From contig NC_089491.1 in the NCBI RefSeq assembly GCF_036850765.1, forward strand, positions 89,126,740 to 89,190,739: a stretch of 64,000 bases of DNA. Direction: 5' to 3'. Origin of the DNA: Saccopteryx bilineata. Taxonomy: Eukaryota; Chordata; Mammalia; Chiroptera; Emballonuridae. The translations under genes and the position numbers were made by a program. Positions 11,296-21,880 of this stretch are shown here, piece after piece. Under the pieces are notes generated by a model. It was not told the origin of the DNA. It worked only from the letters and a program-made list of their open reading frames with translations, and did no database searches. Each line of letters begins with the position of its first letter. The stretch's first letter is position 1.

Positions 11296-11975
11296 TTCAG
11301 GTGAAATTAGTTTTAATAATGTATTATTTATCTCAATATATCCAAAATATTATTTCAACATGTAATTTACATAAAAATTATTGAGATATTTTATGTTCTT
11401 TTTTTTATTCTAACTCTTTGAGATCAATGTGTATTTTATACTTATAACAGGGGTTTTTTTTGTGTGTGTGTGTGATAGGGCCAGAGAGAGAGACAGACAG
11501 ACAGAAAGGGAGGGAGATGAGGAGCATCAATTCTTTGTTGCAGCTCCTTAGTTGTTCACTAATTGCTTTCTCATATATGCCTTGACCGGGGGGCTACAGC
11601 AGAACAAGTGACCCTTTGCTCAAGCCAGCAACCTTGGGCTCAAGCCAGCGACCTTGGACTTCAAGCCAGCAACGTTTGGGCTCAAGCCAGCGACCTTTGG
11701 GCTCAAGCCAGTGACCATGGGGTCATGTCTATGATCCCATGCTCAAACCAGTGACCCCACGCTCAAGCTAGTGAGCCTGCGCTCAAACTGGATGAGCCCA
11801 CACTCAAGTCAGTGACCTAGGGGTTTCAAACCTGGGTCTTCTGCTTTCCAATCCGATGCTCCATCCACTGTGCCACCACCTGGTCAGGAATTTACAGCAG
11901 GTCTTAATTCAGACTAGCCACATTTCAAATGCAACATTTGGATAGTAGCTACAAACTGGTCAGTGTAGATTTAGA
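11296..11975 (-). mobile_element. Ancient hAT-like MITE remnant, split by a SINE
   Basis: Flanks of the SINE at 11451-11888 read as one old element: TTATTTATCTCAATATATCC, GTGTATTTTATACTTA, then GACTAGCCACATTTCAAATG. These resemble, from memory, antisense copies of an old eutherian hAT-Charlie-group repeat. Ends are not preserved, so the boundaries are approximate. Confidence 0.45.
11451..11888 (-). mobile_element. tRNA-derived SINE type B, expanded
   Basis: Antisense type B SINE, about 438 bp and longer than its relatives because the CAAGCCAGCGACCTT-like unit is repeated at least six times between about 11613 and 11818. The tRNA-like head is at the right end (CCACCACCTGGTCAGG). Confidence 0.85.
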
Positions 11976-12167
11976 ATTTAAAATTTTTAAGTCTGATTAT
12001 AGTCTCCAGGGGAAGCCAAATAAATGGCTGTCTTATTAAATAAAGGAATACTGTCTCATAAGGATAACAACTCTTTCCTATGTGAGATTATAATCTAAAG
12101 TAGGACTTTTTGCATTTCTTTTGATTACTCAAATTACACATATATTTCATTGATGACTAATCTTTTT

Positions 12168-12489
12168 CCCCCCTTTTTTTCCAAGTGAGAGGAGGGGAGA
12201 TAGAAAGACAGACTCCCGCATGTGCCCTGACCTGGATCCACCTGGCAACCCCGTCTGGGTCCAATGCTCTGCCTGCCTGGGACCATGCTCGCAACCAAGC
12301 TATTTTTAGCACCCAGGTCTGATGCGCTGGAACAAGTTGAGCCATGGCTATAGGAAAGAAAGAGAGAGAAAGGGAAGGGGGGAAGGAGTGGAATAGCGGA
12401 TGGTCGCTTCTCCTGTGTGCCCTTATGGAAATTGAACCTGGAACATCCACACACCGGGCCGACACTCTACCACTGAGCCCACCAGTCAG
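12168..12489 (-). mobile_element. tRNA-derived SINE type A (older)
   Basis: Antisense copy: GTGAGAGGAGGGGAGATAGA at the tail side, body with GAGCCATGGCTATAGG, head GGCCGACACTCTACCACTGA followed by GTCAGGG. Diverged from the young copies at 20137 and 49021. Confidence 0.8.
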
Positions 12490-13567
12490 GGACTGAAGAG
12501 TAATCTTAATTGGTCTAATATATGTAGTAGTTAGGAATATTTTATATACTATCTCCTGAATGGAACTTCTGAAAGAATCTGGCTAGATCTTCTGTGACAT
12601 CAGTAATGGAAAGTTTTAGAGGGTTTATAAACTGTGCTTGGATGTTTAATAACTCTACTATTTAAAAATATTTTGCATACTATATTATATGGTCTAAATA
12701 TTATATATTATGCCATTGTAATAATATTTTCTTCATTTATTCATGTACCTAAATAGTAAAATTTAATGTCTGAAGTTTAACAACTTTAAATTATAGAGCT
12801 TTTCTAAGAAAGCCTCTAAACTGATACCTTCTTTGGAAAAAATATGTACAGGAGAGAGTTTTGTCTTAGTCTCTCCTTCAATGTGCCTACTTCCCCTGTC
12901 AATAAATAGTAAATTGAAAAAACCTACTTGACCGAAGACACCTTTTATTTAAAATAATATTTACATTAGGAACTAATATAAGATAGAATTTAAGATAGAT
13001 GAAGTTCAAACAGTTCTTAACAGGGATTTATTTTAACAATGTAGTTTTTGACACTTAGAATTAGCAAATATTATTAATTAACAGTGCTTAATCTAGGCCA
13101 AATCAAATAAACTTACATTGCAGTCTGCTGTCTCTTGAGCCTCTGCATGAGCTCTCCCTGCCCCCTTCTCAGCCACATTCTGGCTTCCCAGGCCTTTCCT
13201 TAACTTCACAGATCTCTGGCACTGACACCAGAGGAAGGAGTGGGGATGGAGGCAAGTAGATTAAAACAATGGGGAGGGGAAGAAGACAGAGTAGACAAAA
13301 TACCTTGTGACCTTAAAATAATGGGCCGTGTTTTCCTGTGTGTCTGGTGAACTGTCTCTAAAGATGATTCCAAAAAAAAGCTATAAAAATGTTTACAATA
13401 AAGGCAACATCCTTCGGCTAAAAGCCTGCCCTACAAGGCTTGCTACTTTGAAGCTCAATACACATTTGAATGCAACTGAAAAGCAGATTTCATTGCATTT
13501 TGAAGGTAAGTAACGGGTGTGAAATGAAGATCAGTTTTACTACCTGAAAACCATTATTTATGACTCG
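12490..13567. other. Unassigned island, no repeat seen
   Basis: About 1.1 kb with no recognisable transposon. It holds the only good splice-donor context here (see 13364-13505). Otherwise AT-rich with no long frame. Confidence 0.45.
13364..13505 (+). other. Weak candidate exon
   Basis: A frame without stops runs from the ATG at 13364 to 13505, where the sequence reads GAAG|GTAAGTAA, a strong splice donor. Just upstream, CTGTCTCTAAAG at 13352-13363 could act as a weak acceptor. The 142-nt segment would encode a basic stretch with no motif I know. One good donor and a short open frame occur by chance often enough that this is only a candidate. Confidence 0.15.
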
Positions 13568-13580
13568 TATTACACTCTTT

Positions 13581-13749
13581 TTAAAAAAGATTTTATTTAT
13601 TGATTTTGAGAGGGAGAGAGAGAGAGAGAGAGAGAGGATTAGTTGCTGTCTGTATGTGCCTTGACCAGGCAAACCCAGGGTTTTGAACCAGCCAACTCAA
13701 TATACCAGGTTGATGCTTTATCCACTGCGCCACAACAGGTCAGGCCTCA
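13581..13749 (-). mobile_element. tRNA-derived SINE type C
   Basis: Antisense type C SINE with a (GA)n run, GTATGTGCCTTGACCAGGCA and head CACTGCGCCACAACAGGTCA. The duplication TATTACACTCTTT / TATTACAGTCTTT (13568-13580 and 13750-13762, one mismatch) flanks it. Confidence 0.9.
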
Positions 13750-13984
13750 TATTACAGTCTTTAGAAATAACTAATGAAAGAAGTAATGTTCTTCTGATCT
13801 CATTTATTACCAAAATTAAATAGGATTTCTTGGTTGAGATAGAAATAAATGTTCGATTTTCTTAATTCAGGATCAAATTCTGCTGTGTACCTCTAATTTT
13901 TTTATTTTTTTCAATTTTTACACTGAACATCAACATAGTGAGTAATGAAGAGTGAAAACTGCAGCACAGGTAAGATTTTTAAAT

Positions 13985-14628
13985 AGCCATGGTACAGAGT
14001 AATACCCTCCAAAGACGTCCACATCTTAATCCCCAGAATCTATGAATATGTTACATTACATGCCAAAGAGACACTGTAAATATGATTAAGGATCTTTTTT
14101 TTTTCATTTTAGAGAGGAGAGGGAGAGACAGAGGGAGAGAGAGAGAGAGAGGAGAGACAGAGAGAGAAGAGGGGGAGGTGCTGGAAGCATCAACTCCCAT
14201 ATCTGCCTTGACCAGGCAAGCCCAGGGTTTCGAACCAGCAACCTCAGCATTTCCAGGTCAACGCTTTATCCACTGCGCCACCACAGGTCAGGCTGATTAA
14301 GGATCTTGAGATGGAAAGATTAATTCTGGATTACCTCGTGGGCCCAATGTAATCACAAACATCTCTTTAAAAGAAAGGCCAGAAAGTCAGGTAAAATGTG
14401 AGAATTAGAAGCAAATGTTGGACTGAGGCGCTCTGAAGATGGGGGAAGGGGCTACAAGCTAAGAAATGCAGGTGGCGTCTGGACTCTGGGGAAAAAAGGG
14501 ACAGAATCTCCCCTAGAACCTTCAGAAGGATTTTAGCTTAAGACTTCTCAGAATTGACTTCTAGAAGTATAAGATAATACAATTGTGTTACTTTAAGCCA
14601 CTAAGTTTGTCATAATTTATTACAATAA
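13985..14628 (+). mobile_element. MLT1-like (MaLR) LTR, split by a SINE
   Basis: Plus-strand sequence with typical MaLR LTR phrases: ACATCTTAATCCCCAGAATC near 14021, AAGATAATACAATTGTGTTA near 14570 and TTTAAGCCACTAAGTTTGTC near 14592. These mammalian LTRs are old; the copy is diverged and non-coding. A type C SINE sits at 14096-14294. Family from memory; boundaries approximate. Confidence 0.65.
14096..14294 (-). mobile_element. tRNA-derived SINE type C with perfect TSD
   Basis: Antisense type C SINE inserted in the MLT1-like LTR. The 12-bp duplication GATTAAGGATCT is perfect (14084-14095 and 14295-14306). B box (antisense) is GGTTTCGAACC and the A box region is CACTGCGCCACCACAGG, both intact, so the copy is young. 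Confidence 0.95.
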
Positions 14629-14938
14629 TGATATATTCTTCAATCCTCTGCAGCTTTTAGTATTTTTTCTTTGTCTCTTAACTTTGGCATTTTAATTATG
14701 ATGTGTTCTTGTGTGTGCCTCTTTGGGTTCATCTTTAATGGGAGTCTCTGTGCTTCTTGAACTTGTGTCATATTTTTCTTCATCAGCTTAGGGAAGTCTT
14801 CAGTTATGATTTCTTCAAAAAAGTTTTCTATCCCTATTCATTCTCTTCTCCTTCTGGAACCCCTATGATGTGGATGTTGTTTCTCCTTATGTCACAGAGG
14901 TCTCTTAGAGTTCCTTACCCCTCTTGAGCCTCTTTTTT

Positions 14939-15111
14939 TATTATTATTAATTTTTAGAGAGGACAGCGAGTGAGAGAGAGAGAAGGGGGAGGGAGGAGCA
15001 GGAAGCATCAACTCCTATATGTGCTTTGATCAGGCAAGCCCAGGGTTTTGAACTGGCGACCTCAGAGTTTCCAGGTCGACGCTTTATCCACTGAGCCACC
15101 ACAGGTCAGGC
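14939..15111 (-). mobile_element. tRNA-derived SINE type C
   Basis: Antisense copy with intact head (CACTGAGCCACCACAGGTCA) and duplication GAGCCTCTTTTTT / GAACCTCTTTTTT, one mismatch. Confidence 0.9.
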
Positions 15112-15363
15112 GAACCTCTTTTTTTTTTTTTAATGCTCTGTTTCTGTGCTTACGTTTATCTTGTCCTCTAAATTGCTGATTTGATCCTCTGCTTCATCCA
15201 ACCTGCTGTTGATTCCTTCTAGTGTAGTCTTCATTTTATATATTGTATTTGACATTTGTGACAGGTTCTTTTTTACAGTTTCAGTGTTCTTTTTAATGCT
15301 TACTATCTTTTTGTTTACATTCTCATAGTGATCATGCATTCTTACTTTCAGATACTTTAGCAT

Positions 15364-15715
15364 CCTGCCTGACCAGGTGGTGGTGCAGTAGATAGAGTGT
15401 TGGCCTGGGATGCAGAGGACCTAGGTTTGAATCCCTGAGATCACCAGCTTGAGCACAATCTCACCAGCTTGAGTGCAGGGTCGCTGGCTTGAGCGTGGGA
15501 TCATAGACATGACCCTAAGGTCACTGGCTTGAGCCTAAGCTCACAGGCTTGAGCAAGGGGTCACTGGCTGTAGCCCCCCCCCACCCTGGTCAAGGCACAT
15601 ATGAGAAAGCAATCAATGAACAACTAAGGAACTGCAACCAAGAATTGATGTTTCTCATCTCTCTCCCTTCCCTTATTGTCCGTCTCTGTCTATCCCTTTC
15701 TCTGTCTTTCTCTCA

Positions 15716-15770
<55 letters not shown>
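15364..15770 (+). mobile_element. tRNA-derived SINE type B with a 53-A tail
   Basis: Plus-strand type B SINE, GCCTGACCAGGTGGTGGTGC head, body with repeated GCTTGAGC units. The tail is 53 uninterrupted A (15718-15770). Duplication AGATACTTTAGCAT / AGATATTTTAGCAT, one mismatch, at 15350-15363 and 15770-15783. Confidence 0.9.
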
Positions 15771-15772
<2 letters not shown>

Positions 15773-16111
15773 TATTTTAGCATTATATGATAATTATCAT
15801 TACTGTAAATTCTGCATCTGGTAGTTTGGTTGCTTCCATTTTATTTAATTTTTTTCCCAGGGATTTCTCTTGTTGACTTAACTGGGGCATATTGCTTTGT
15901 CTGCCTATTTTGTCTATGTATAGGTACCTTTGCTCTGACTCCAAAATTTGTTGTGATGTCTTTATGAGTGGTACTAAATTTCAGGCCACCTGAGTTTCTT
16001 GCTCTAGAAATGTTTCTTGAGGGTTATTCTTATTTTCCTGTTGTATGTGAGTATTGGATGCTGTAGGCCCTTTTGTGGGTGGTGTTATCCCTTCAGGCTT
16101 CCTGTCTGCCC

Positions 16112-16383
16112 CACTTTATAGTGTAGAAATCAAAACCTTTAATCCAATATACAAACAAGGAAGTCTCTGATACAAAGTCACTTATCTGAGGCATAATGGG
16201 ATTCCTCATGAGAGTGCACCACCTCACATCATGCAACAGTCAAGGGTGTGGGGAAAAGCTTAGTCTTAAAACTAAGCCTTAGGCTATAACAACCCAGCCT
16301 GCTTACAGCCTGTCCTCCACACCCAATGCAAACTATAAGCGAGCAAACATATCTATCATATTTACAAACTTATTTGACCAACA
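16112..16383 (-). mobile_element. LTR fragment, U3 portion only
   Basis: Antisense. It runs from the LTR terminus (plus strand ...TATTTGACCAACA ending at 16383) to just past the TATA region (TTTATAGTGTAGAAATC). R and U5 are absent. Its U3 matches the variant at 57679-58357, not the type at 16827. Confidence 0.8.
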
Positions 16384-16826
16384 GTTATGCTGCTAAAAAG
16401 GCTAGTTGGTCCAGCTCTGATGTAGTTTGTAGCTGGGCACTGGATGTGTTGGTTCTGGGTCTCTTAGGAGGGAAGAGAGAAAGAAAGAGTGTCCCCCTGC
16501 AACCTTTCTGGGACTATAAGCAAACCAGAGTTTGAGGCTGCCTCTGCTTAGCTTAATTGCACATGGAAGGACCAAGCTTCACGCCTAGGCTGGCTTTTAC
16601 TAGCATTTCCCCTGGGGGGGGCAAGTCATCAAAAAGGCCCAAGGTTCTCTGAGAAGTTCCTTCTGCTACCTCTGTCTGCTAGCTGCTTGTTGGTTTTAGC
16701 CCCTGAAAAAACTTCTGATAGAGTCTAGAGCCCGGGGAAATTCAAGGATTAGGAAGGGTGGTGGGTGTGGCTCCCACCCAAGGGCCCCAGGTATCAGTCT
16801 TTTTTTCACAGACCTCAGTATGATGT

Positions 16827-17519
16827 TGTTGGGCAGATGAAATGTATTATGCTCACTTTGTTAAAGATGGCGCTGCCCACGAAGAGGCCATTGCCCAGGT
16901 GATATTAATGTGTGTTGAGAATCGTTGTAGCCTGAGGCTTGGTTTTGGGATTAAGTCTTTCCCACCCTTTTTGCTGTGGGGCAGTACAATCCTATCATAC
17001 CTCAGAGGGTGACTTTGTATTAGAGACTTCCCTATTTTGTATATTGGATTAAGGGTTTGGATTTCTACACTATAAAATGGGGACAAAGAGGGAACTTGTG
17101 CGCTTGGTTCCTGAGATTAGCAAGAGAGAGCAGAGGAGAGCAGAGAAAGGCCACGTGGAGGAGACCAGGAGAAGCAGCCAAGATGGTGCAGTGCTGAGTG
17201 AGATGCCAGTTTGTGTAGAGTTTGTATCTGGGATAAGGAAGGAGATGGGGAACAGAGGTGAATAAGTCTGGTGAGCTAGAAACCTTTGATTCTAGGAAGC
17301 TCGGATAAATCAGTAGCTTTGTGAGCACTGAATGTGACTGGGTTTTGGAGCCCAGTGTGTGTTTTTACTTGCCCGCCGGGTGCAAGCTAGAATTAAAGAC
17401 TTTGGCCTATCAGAGTTTGGCTCCGCTGTTTCTTTACCGACTGTCCGAATCCAATGCGAACCTGCATAGGCCAGGAGGCTGCTGTGATAGTGGCCCTGGC
17501 TGTGGCTCCTGGCTTTACA
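16827..17519 (+). mobile_element. Solo LTR of an endogenous retrovirus
   Basis: A 693-bp LTR, TGTTGGGCAG...GGCTTTACA, with a perfect 5-bp duplication GATGT at 16822-16826 and 17520-17524. TATAAAA box at 17071 and ATTAAA polyadenylation signal at 17392-17397 are in the right order for U3-R-U5. Another complete LTR of the same family and orientation lies 371 bp downstream with its own, different duplication, so the two are separate insertions and not the ends of one provirus. Confidence 0.9.
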
Positions 17520-17890
17520 GATGTGATCACTTGGAGTCTAGTGGATGTGGCCTCTGAAACCCAGAGATTCAATCTGCCCACATTATGGACAGTTCCTACT
17601 GAATCTCCCATTGGGGTAGAAGCACCAGTCATATTCTCAGAAAAGTTGGGGTTGCGGGGGAGCTCCAGCCTCAGTGCCAGATAATTGAGTCACTGTCACC
17701 CCCTGCTTCCTGGCCAAGGCTGCTTACTTCTCAGCAGGGCCCAATCTCTGGGGCAAAAGATTCCTGAGGGTAGAGCAGTTGCTTTTCCCCAGGTTGATGC
17801 TACAGGGAGGGAATTGTTCCACCCAAGAGAGATGGTGACTACGGTATTGGAGAATGATTTGACACAAGGGTTCCAAAGGCTGTTCACCAC

Positions 17891-18572
17891 TGTTGGGCAG
17901 ATGAAATGTATTATGCTCACTTTGTTAAAGAGGCCGTTGCCCAGGTGATATTAATGTGTGTTGAGAATTGTTGTAGCCTGAGGCTTGGTTTTGGGATTAA
18001 GCCTGTCCCACCCTTTTTGGTGTGAGGTGGTACAATCCTATCATGCCTCATAGAAGTGATTTTGTATTAAAGACTTCCCCATTATGTATATTGGATTAAG
18101 GGTTTGGATTTCTACACTATAAAATGGGAACGGAGCGGGAGTTTGCTCTCTTGGTTCCTGAGGTTAGCATGAGAGAGCAGAGAGAATAGAGCCAGCAGCG
18201 GGAGGAGGCCACGTGGAGAAGGCCAGGAAAAGCAGCCAAGATGGCGGAGTACTGAGTGAGATGCCAGTTTGTACAGAGTTTGTATCTGGGATAAGGAAGG
18301 AAATGGGAACTGAGGAGAATAAGGCTGTTGAGCTAGAAACCTTTGATTCTAGGAAACTCGGATAAATCAGTAGCTTTGTGAGCACTGAATGTGACTGGGT
18401 TTTGGAGCCCAGTGTGTATTTTTACTTGCCCGCCACGTGCAAGCTAGATTAAAGACTATGGCCCACCAGTTTTTGGCTCCGCTGTTTCTTTGCCGACTGT
18501 CCGAATCCAATGCGAACCTGCATGGGCTGGGCTCCTCTGATAGTGGCCCTGGCCTTGGCTCCTGGCTTTACA
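17891..18572 (+). mobile_element. Solo LTR of an endogenous retrovirus
   Basis: A 682-bp member of the same family as 16827-17519 with the perfect 5-bp duplication ACCAC (17886-17890, 18573-18577). TATA-like CTATAAAATGGG near 18118 and ATTAAA near 18449. Diverged from its neighbour in small indels, for example a shorter U3 near 17930. Confidence 0.9.
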
Positions 18573-19036
18573 ACCACCGTGTCTTTCCCTGAGCCACCAA
18601 TTTCACACTCTCCTCACGCAACTCTATTCTTCTTAACCCTCCCTATGTTGCAGTCCAGGGTAAGTGGCTGTAAATGAGATTTTCTATGTTGACTTTTTAA
18701 GAGGGTGCTTGCTTCTCTAAGATCTCTCATCTCTTTCTTGAAGACAGAAATCTGGCCTATTTCACTGCCAAATGCTGTGTGGGCACCTCTTTTAGTCTCT
18801 GGTGCTCTAGGCTGGGCCCTGACCTGGGCTTAGGACCCTCACCTCTCAGGGAAAATCTCTCTCTACAACTAAGAACCCCTTCAAACTGTCTGCTGCAGTT
18901 CACTCCTATGAGTGGGGGCAGCCCTTTTTACATCTCTAACCTTCATACCAGTGTCAGTGTGGCTTCTTCTGTGACTCCTTGGTTTTAGACTCCTCTTTAT
19001 TTAGTCCTAAGTTGTTTTTTCAGGATGATTGTTTTT

Positions 19037-19037
19037 T

Positions 19038-19068
<31 letters not shown>

Positions 19069-19394
19069 TTAAACAGAGACAGAGCGAGAGTGAGAGAGAG
19101 GGATAGATAGGAACAGATAGACAGGAACGGAGAGAGATGAGAAGCATCAATCATCAGTTTTTTTGTTGCGGCACTTTAGTTGTTCATTGATTGCTTTCTC
19201 ATATGTCCCTTGACCAGGGGACTACAGCAGACTGAATAACCCCTTGCTCAAGCCAGCGGCCTTGGGTCCAGGCTGGTGAGCCGTGCTCAAACCAGATGAG
19301 CCCGCGCTCAAGCTGGCGACCTCAGGGTCTCAAACCTGGGTCCTCTGCATCCCAGTCCGATGCTCTATCCACTGCACCACCTCCTGGTCAGGTG
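19037..19394 (-). mobile_element. tRNA-derived SINE type B
   Basis: Antisense copy with a long T tract at its tail side (19029-19072), intact head (CACTGCACCACCTCCTGGTCA) and duplication GGATGATTGTTTTT / GGATGATTGTTCTT. Confidence 0.9.
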
Positions 19395-19499
19395 GGATGA
19401 TTGTTCTTAAATTTAGTTATAACTCATTTGATCCTGGGAGGAGGCAATTGGAACGTCCTCTTACTTTGTCGCCATCTTGGAATCCTCTTTTATATTTAT

Positions 19500-19699
19500 T
19501 TTTTAAAGATTTTAGTTATTGATTTTACAGAGAGAGGAGAAAGTGTGAGGTGGGGAAGCAAAAAGTATCAACTCATAGTTGCTTCACTTTAGTTGTTCAT
19601 TAGTCATATGTGCCTTGACTGGACGAACCTAGGGTTTTCAACCGGCAACCTCAGCATTCCAGGTTGATACTCTGTCCAGTGTGCCACCACAGGCCAGGC
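19500..19699 (-). mobile_element. tRNA-derived SINE, type C-like
   Basis: Antisense SINE immediately beyond the L1 5' end. It combines GTTGCTTCACTTTAGTTG (type B-like) with the shorter type C head region (CCACCACAGGCCAGGCC). Confidence 0.75.
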
Positions 19700-19732
19700 C
19701 CAAGCCTTTTATTTTTTTTCTTTACTTTTCGT

Positions 19733-20095
19733 TTTTCTTTTTTTAAGTGAGAGGAGGGGAGATAGAGAGATAGACTACCACATGCAACCTGATAGGGATT
19801 CACCCAGAAGCCCCCATCAGGGGACAATGCTTTGCCCATCTGTGGCCATGCTCGCAACTGATCTATTTTTAGTGCCTGAGGTGGATGTTCCACAGAGCCA
19901 TCCTCAGCACCCGAGGCCAATGCACTTCAACCAATGGAGCCATGGCTGTGGAAGGGAAGAAAGAGAAAGAAAGAAATAAGGGGGGAGTGAAGGGGAAAGA
20001 GAAACAGGTAATCTCTTCTGTGTGCTGGAATCAAACACAGGGCATCTACACATAGGGCTGATGCTCTAACACTAAGCCAACCAGCCATGGCATAT
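19733..20095 (-). mobile_element. tRNA-derived SINE type A (older)
   Basis: Antisense copy: GTGAGAGGAGGGGAGATAG tail side, GAGCCATGGCTGTGG body, head GGCTGATGCTCTAACACTAA then CCAACCAGCCA. More diverged than the type A copy that follows at 20137 in the opposite orientation. Confidence 0.8.
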
Positions 20096-20136
20096 ATTTT
20101 TCTTTAGATATTTATTTTTAAATATATATATAATTT

Positions 20137-20524
20137 GGCCCTGGCTGGTTGGCTCAGCAGTAGAGCGTCGGCCTAGCGTGCGGAGGACCCCGGTTCTATT
20201 CCCGACCAGGGCACACAGGATAAGTGCCCATTTGCTTCTCCACCCCTCCGCCGCGCCTTCCTCTCTGTCTCTCTCTTCCCCTCCCGCAGCCAAGGCTCCA
20301 TTGGAGCAAAGATGGCCTGGGCGCTGGGGATGGCTCTGTGGCCTCTGCCCCAGGCGCTAGAGTGGCTCTGGTCGCAACATGGCGATGCCCAGGATGGGCA
20401 GAGCATCGCCCCCTGGTGGGCGGAGCGTCGCCCCATGGTGGGCGTGCCGGGTTGATCCCGGTCGGGCGCATGCGGGAGTCTGTCTGACTGTCTCTCCTCC
20501 CTGTTTCCAGCTTCAGAAAAATGC

Positions 20525-20540
<16 letters not shown>
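20137..20540 (+). mobile_element. Young tRNA-derived SINE type A, full length
   Basis: Complete copy on the plus strand. A box TGGCTCAGCAG at 20150-20160 and B box GGTTCTATTCC at 20192-20202, in a tRNA-like head of about 80 nt; then the body with AAGATGGCCTGGGC, a tandem GTGGGCGGAGCGTCGCCCC unit near 20417, and end CTTCAGAAAAATGC plus A tail (20525-20540). TATATATATAATTT flanks both sides as the likely duplication. The internal promoter would recruit RNA polymerase III if still active. Confidence 0.93.
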
Positions 20541-20556
<16 letters not shown>

Positions 20557-20559
20557 TAA

Positions 20560-21564
20560 TTTATACATATTGTTTTAAATAATGCATAAATGTAATCATA
20601 TACATGCTTTAATAATCAAGTTTTTTAAAAAAAATCTCACCTTCTCTTTTCTCTTCCTCAATGTTCTTATACCCCATTCCTATGATAATCCAGGTTAACA
20701 GCCTGATATGTATTCATCTTTTTTTTCTCTTGATTTATATAATTCTGTGCAGACCTATTCACAACATACTTATATACATGCAAATGCAGAAGTTTTATGA
20801 TTAAATTAAGAAATGGGACTATATTCTCAAGCTTTGGGAATATGTTGGTTGTCTCATATAACAATACCCAGAGGAAGTATTTCCAATTCATCTGGATACT
20901 AACATGAGTTTTTATTTTAATGGATTTTTTTTTATTTGAGAGCATGAGAAAGAGACAGGAAAGAAGAAAGATGAGAAGCATCAATTTGTAGTTGCGTCAC
21001 TTTAGTTGTTCATTTATTGTGTCTCACACATGAGTTCATATTTTAATGGCAGCACAATATTCCATAATTTACCTTAACATTGTCTACTCAGCAGTCCCCA
21101 ACTGTTGAGCATTTATTTTGTTTTCATATTTTGGTACCGTAAATAATGCCACAATAAACATCTTTATATAAAGTGAGCAAAAGTAGGTTTATAGTTATTC
21201 ATATGGAAAATAATATAATAATTAATAAATAATAATATAAGAATAAACTCTGTGTTTCACATATTTACAACTGTAAACCTATTTTTGGCTCACCCTGGAT
21301 GTGTTTACTCATATGTTTATTTCTTTGGAATGGTTTCCCAAAGTAAGATTGCTAATTTGGTAGAGAATACGTGCATTTTAATTTTAATAGAGCTTGATAA
21401 ATATTTTCTTTTTAAAAAAATATTTACTCTGCTAAAGAACAGATTTTATTTTTCATTTTCCCTTAAACATTAAAATAGCACATGACATAGTAATCTAGTA
21501 CACAAAATAAACTAATATATGCAATTCATAATCCCCAAAATGGTTGTCTTACTTTGGGACTGCT
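20560..21564 (-). mobile_element. Old L1-like antisense sequence, low certainty
   Basis: Only parts look like an L1 3' end read backwards: CACAATATTCCATAATTTAC near 21054 and ATGCCACAATAAACATC near 21147. It is interrupted by a partial type B SINE (about 20930-21035, AGAAGCATCAATTTGTAGTTG) and a mariner-like MITE (21171-21296). The rest is unassigned. Confidence 0.4.
21171..21296. mobile_element. Mariner-like MITE
   Basis: A near-palindrome with left end GTGAGCAAAAGTAGGTTTA and right end AAACCTATTTTTGGCTCAC (inverted), and an AT-rich centre. Same family as 5832-5945. TA is present on the left; the right flank is unclear. Confidence 0.7.
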
Positions 21565-21579
21565 AAAGAATGTACACTC

Positions 21580-21866
21580 CTACATGGACAAGAGTGTGGT
21601 GGTTACCAGGGGTGGGGGGAGGGAGGACACAGGAGGGAGGGAGGGAGAGAGTTAGGGGGAGGGGGAGGGGCACAGAGAAAACTAGACAGAGGGTGACGGA
21701 GGACAATCTGACTCTGGGTGAGGGGTATGCAACATAATTTAATGACAAGATAACCTAGACATGTTTTCTTTGATTATATGTACCCTGAAATATTAATGTC
21801 ATCCCATTAACATTAATAAAAATTTATTAAAAAAAAAAAAGTTTAAAACTGTAAAAAAAAAAAAAA
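21580..21866 (+). mobile_element. 5'-truncated LINE-1 insertion, 3' UTR only
   Basis: Only the last 260 bases of an L1 of the window-start subfamily (G-rich tract 21610-21672; AATAAAAATTTATT). Duplication AAGAATGTACACTC at 21566-21579 and 21867-21880 is perfect. The tail is double: A run, then GTTTAAAACTGT, then a second A run, suggesting read-through past the L1 polyadenylation site or a patterned tail. Confidence 0.9.
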
Positions 21867-21880
21867 AAGAATGTACACTC

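Larger units (their letters stand above)
14629..19490 (-). mobile_element. Old antisense LINE-1, 5' half with nested insertions
   Basis: Minus strand: the 5' end near 19485 (a CGCCATCTTGG sequence, YY1-like, of the kind found at L1 5' ends), a long degraded 5' UTR, then ORF1 remnants to 14629, including the coiled-coil part at about 15130-15363. ORF2 is absent, so the copy is cut within ORF1. SINEs (14939, 15366, 19037), an LTR fragment (16112) and two solo LTRs (16827, 17891) interrupt it. The unassigned-looking stretches between those insertions (for example 17525-17885) match the 5' UTR of the antisense L1 near 58920-59215. Confidence 0.75.

Noticed and set aside
16827..18572. A short provirus bounded by two LTRs
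   Set aside because: Each LTR has its own perfect 5-bp duplication and the sequence between is old L1 5' UTR without gag, pol or env.
20137..20215. A tRNA gene
   Set aside because: The A and B boxes belong to the tRNA-like head of a SINE; it continues into the SINE body and A tail and lacks a proper acceptor stem.
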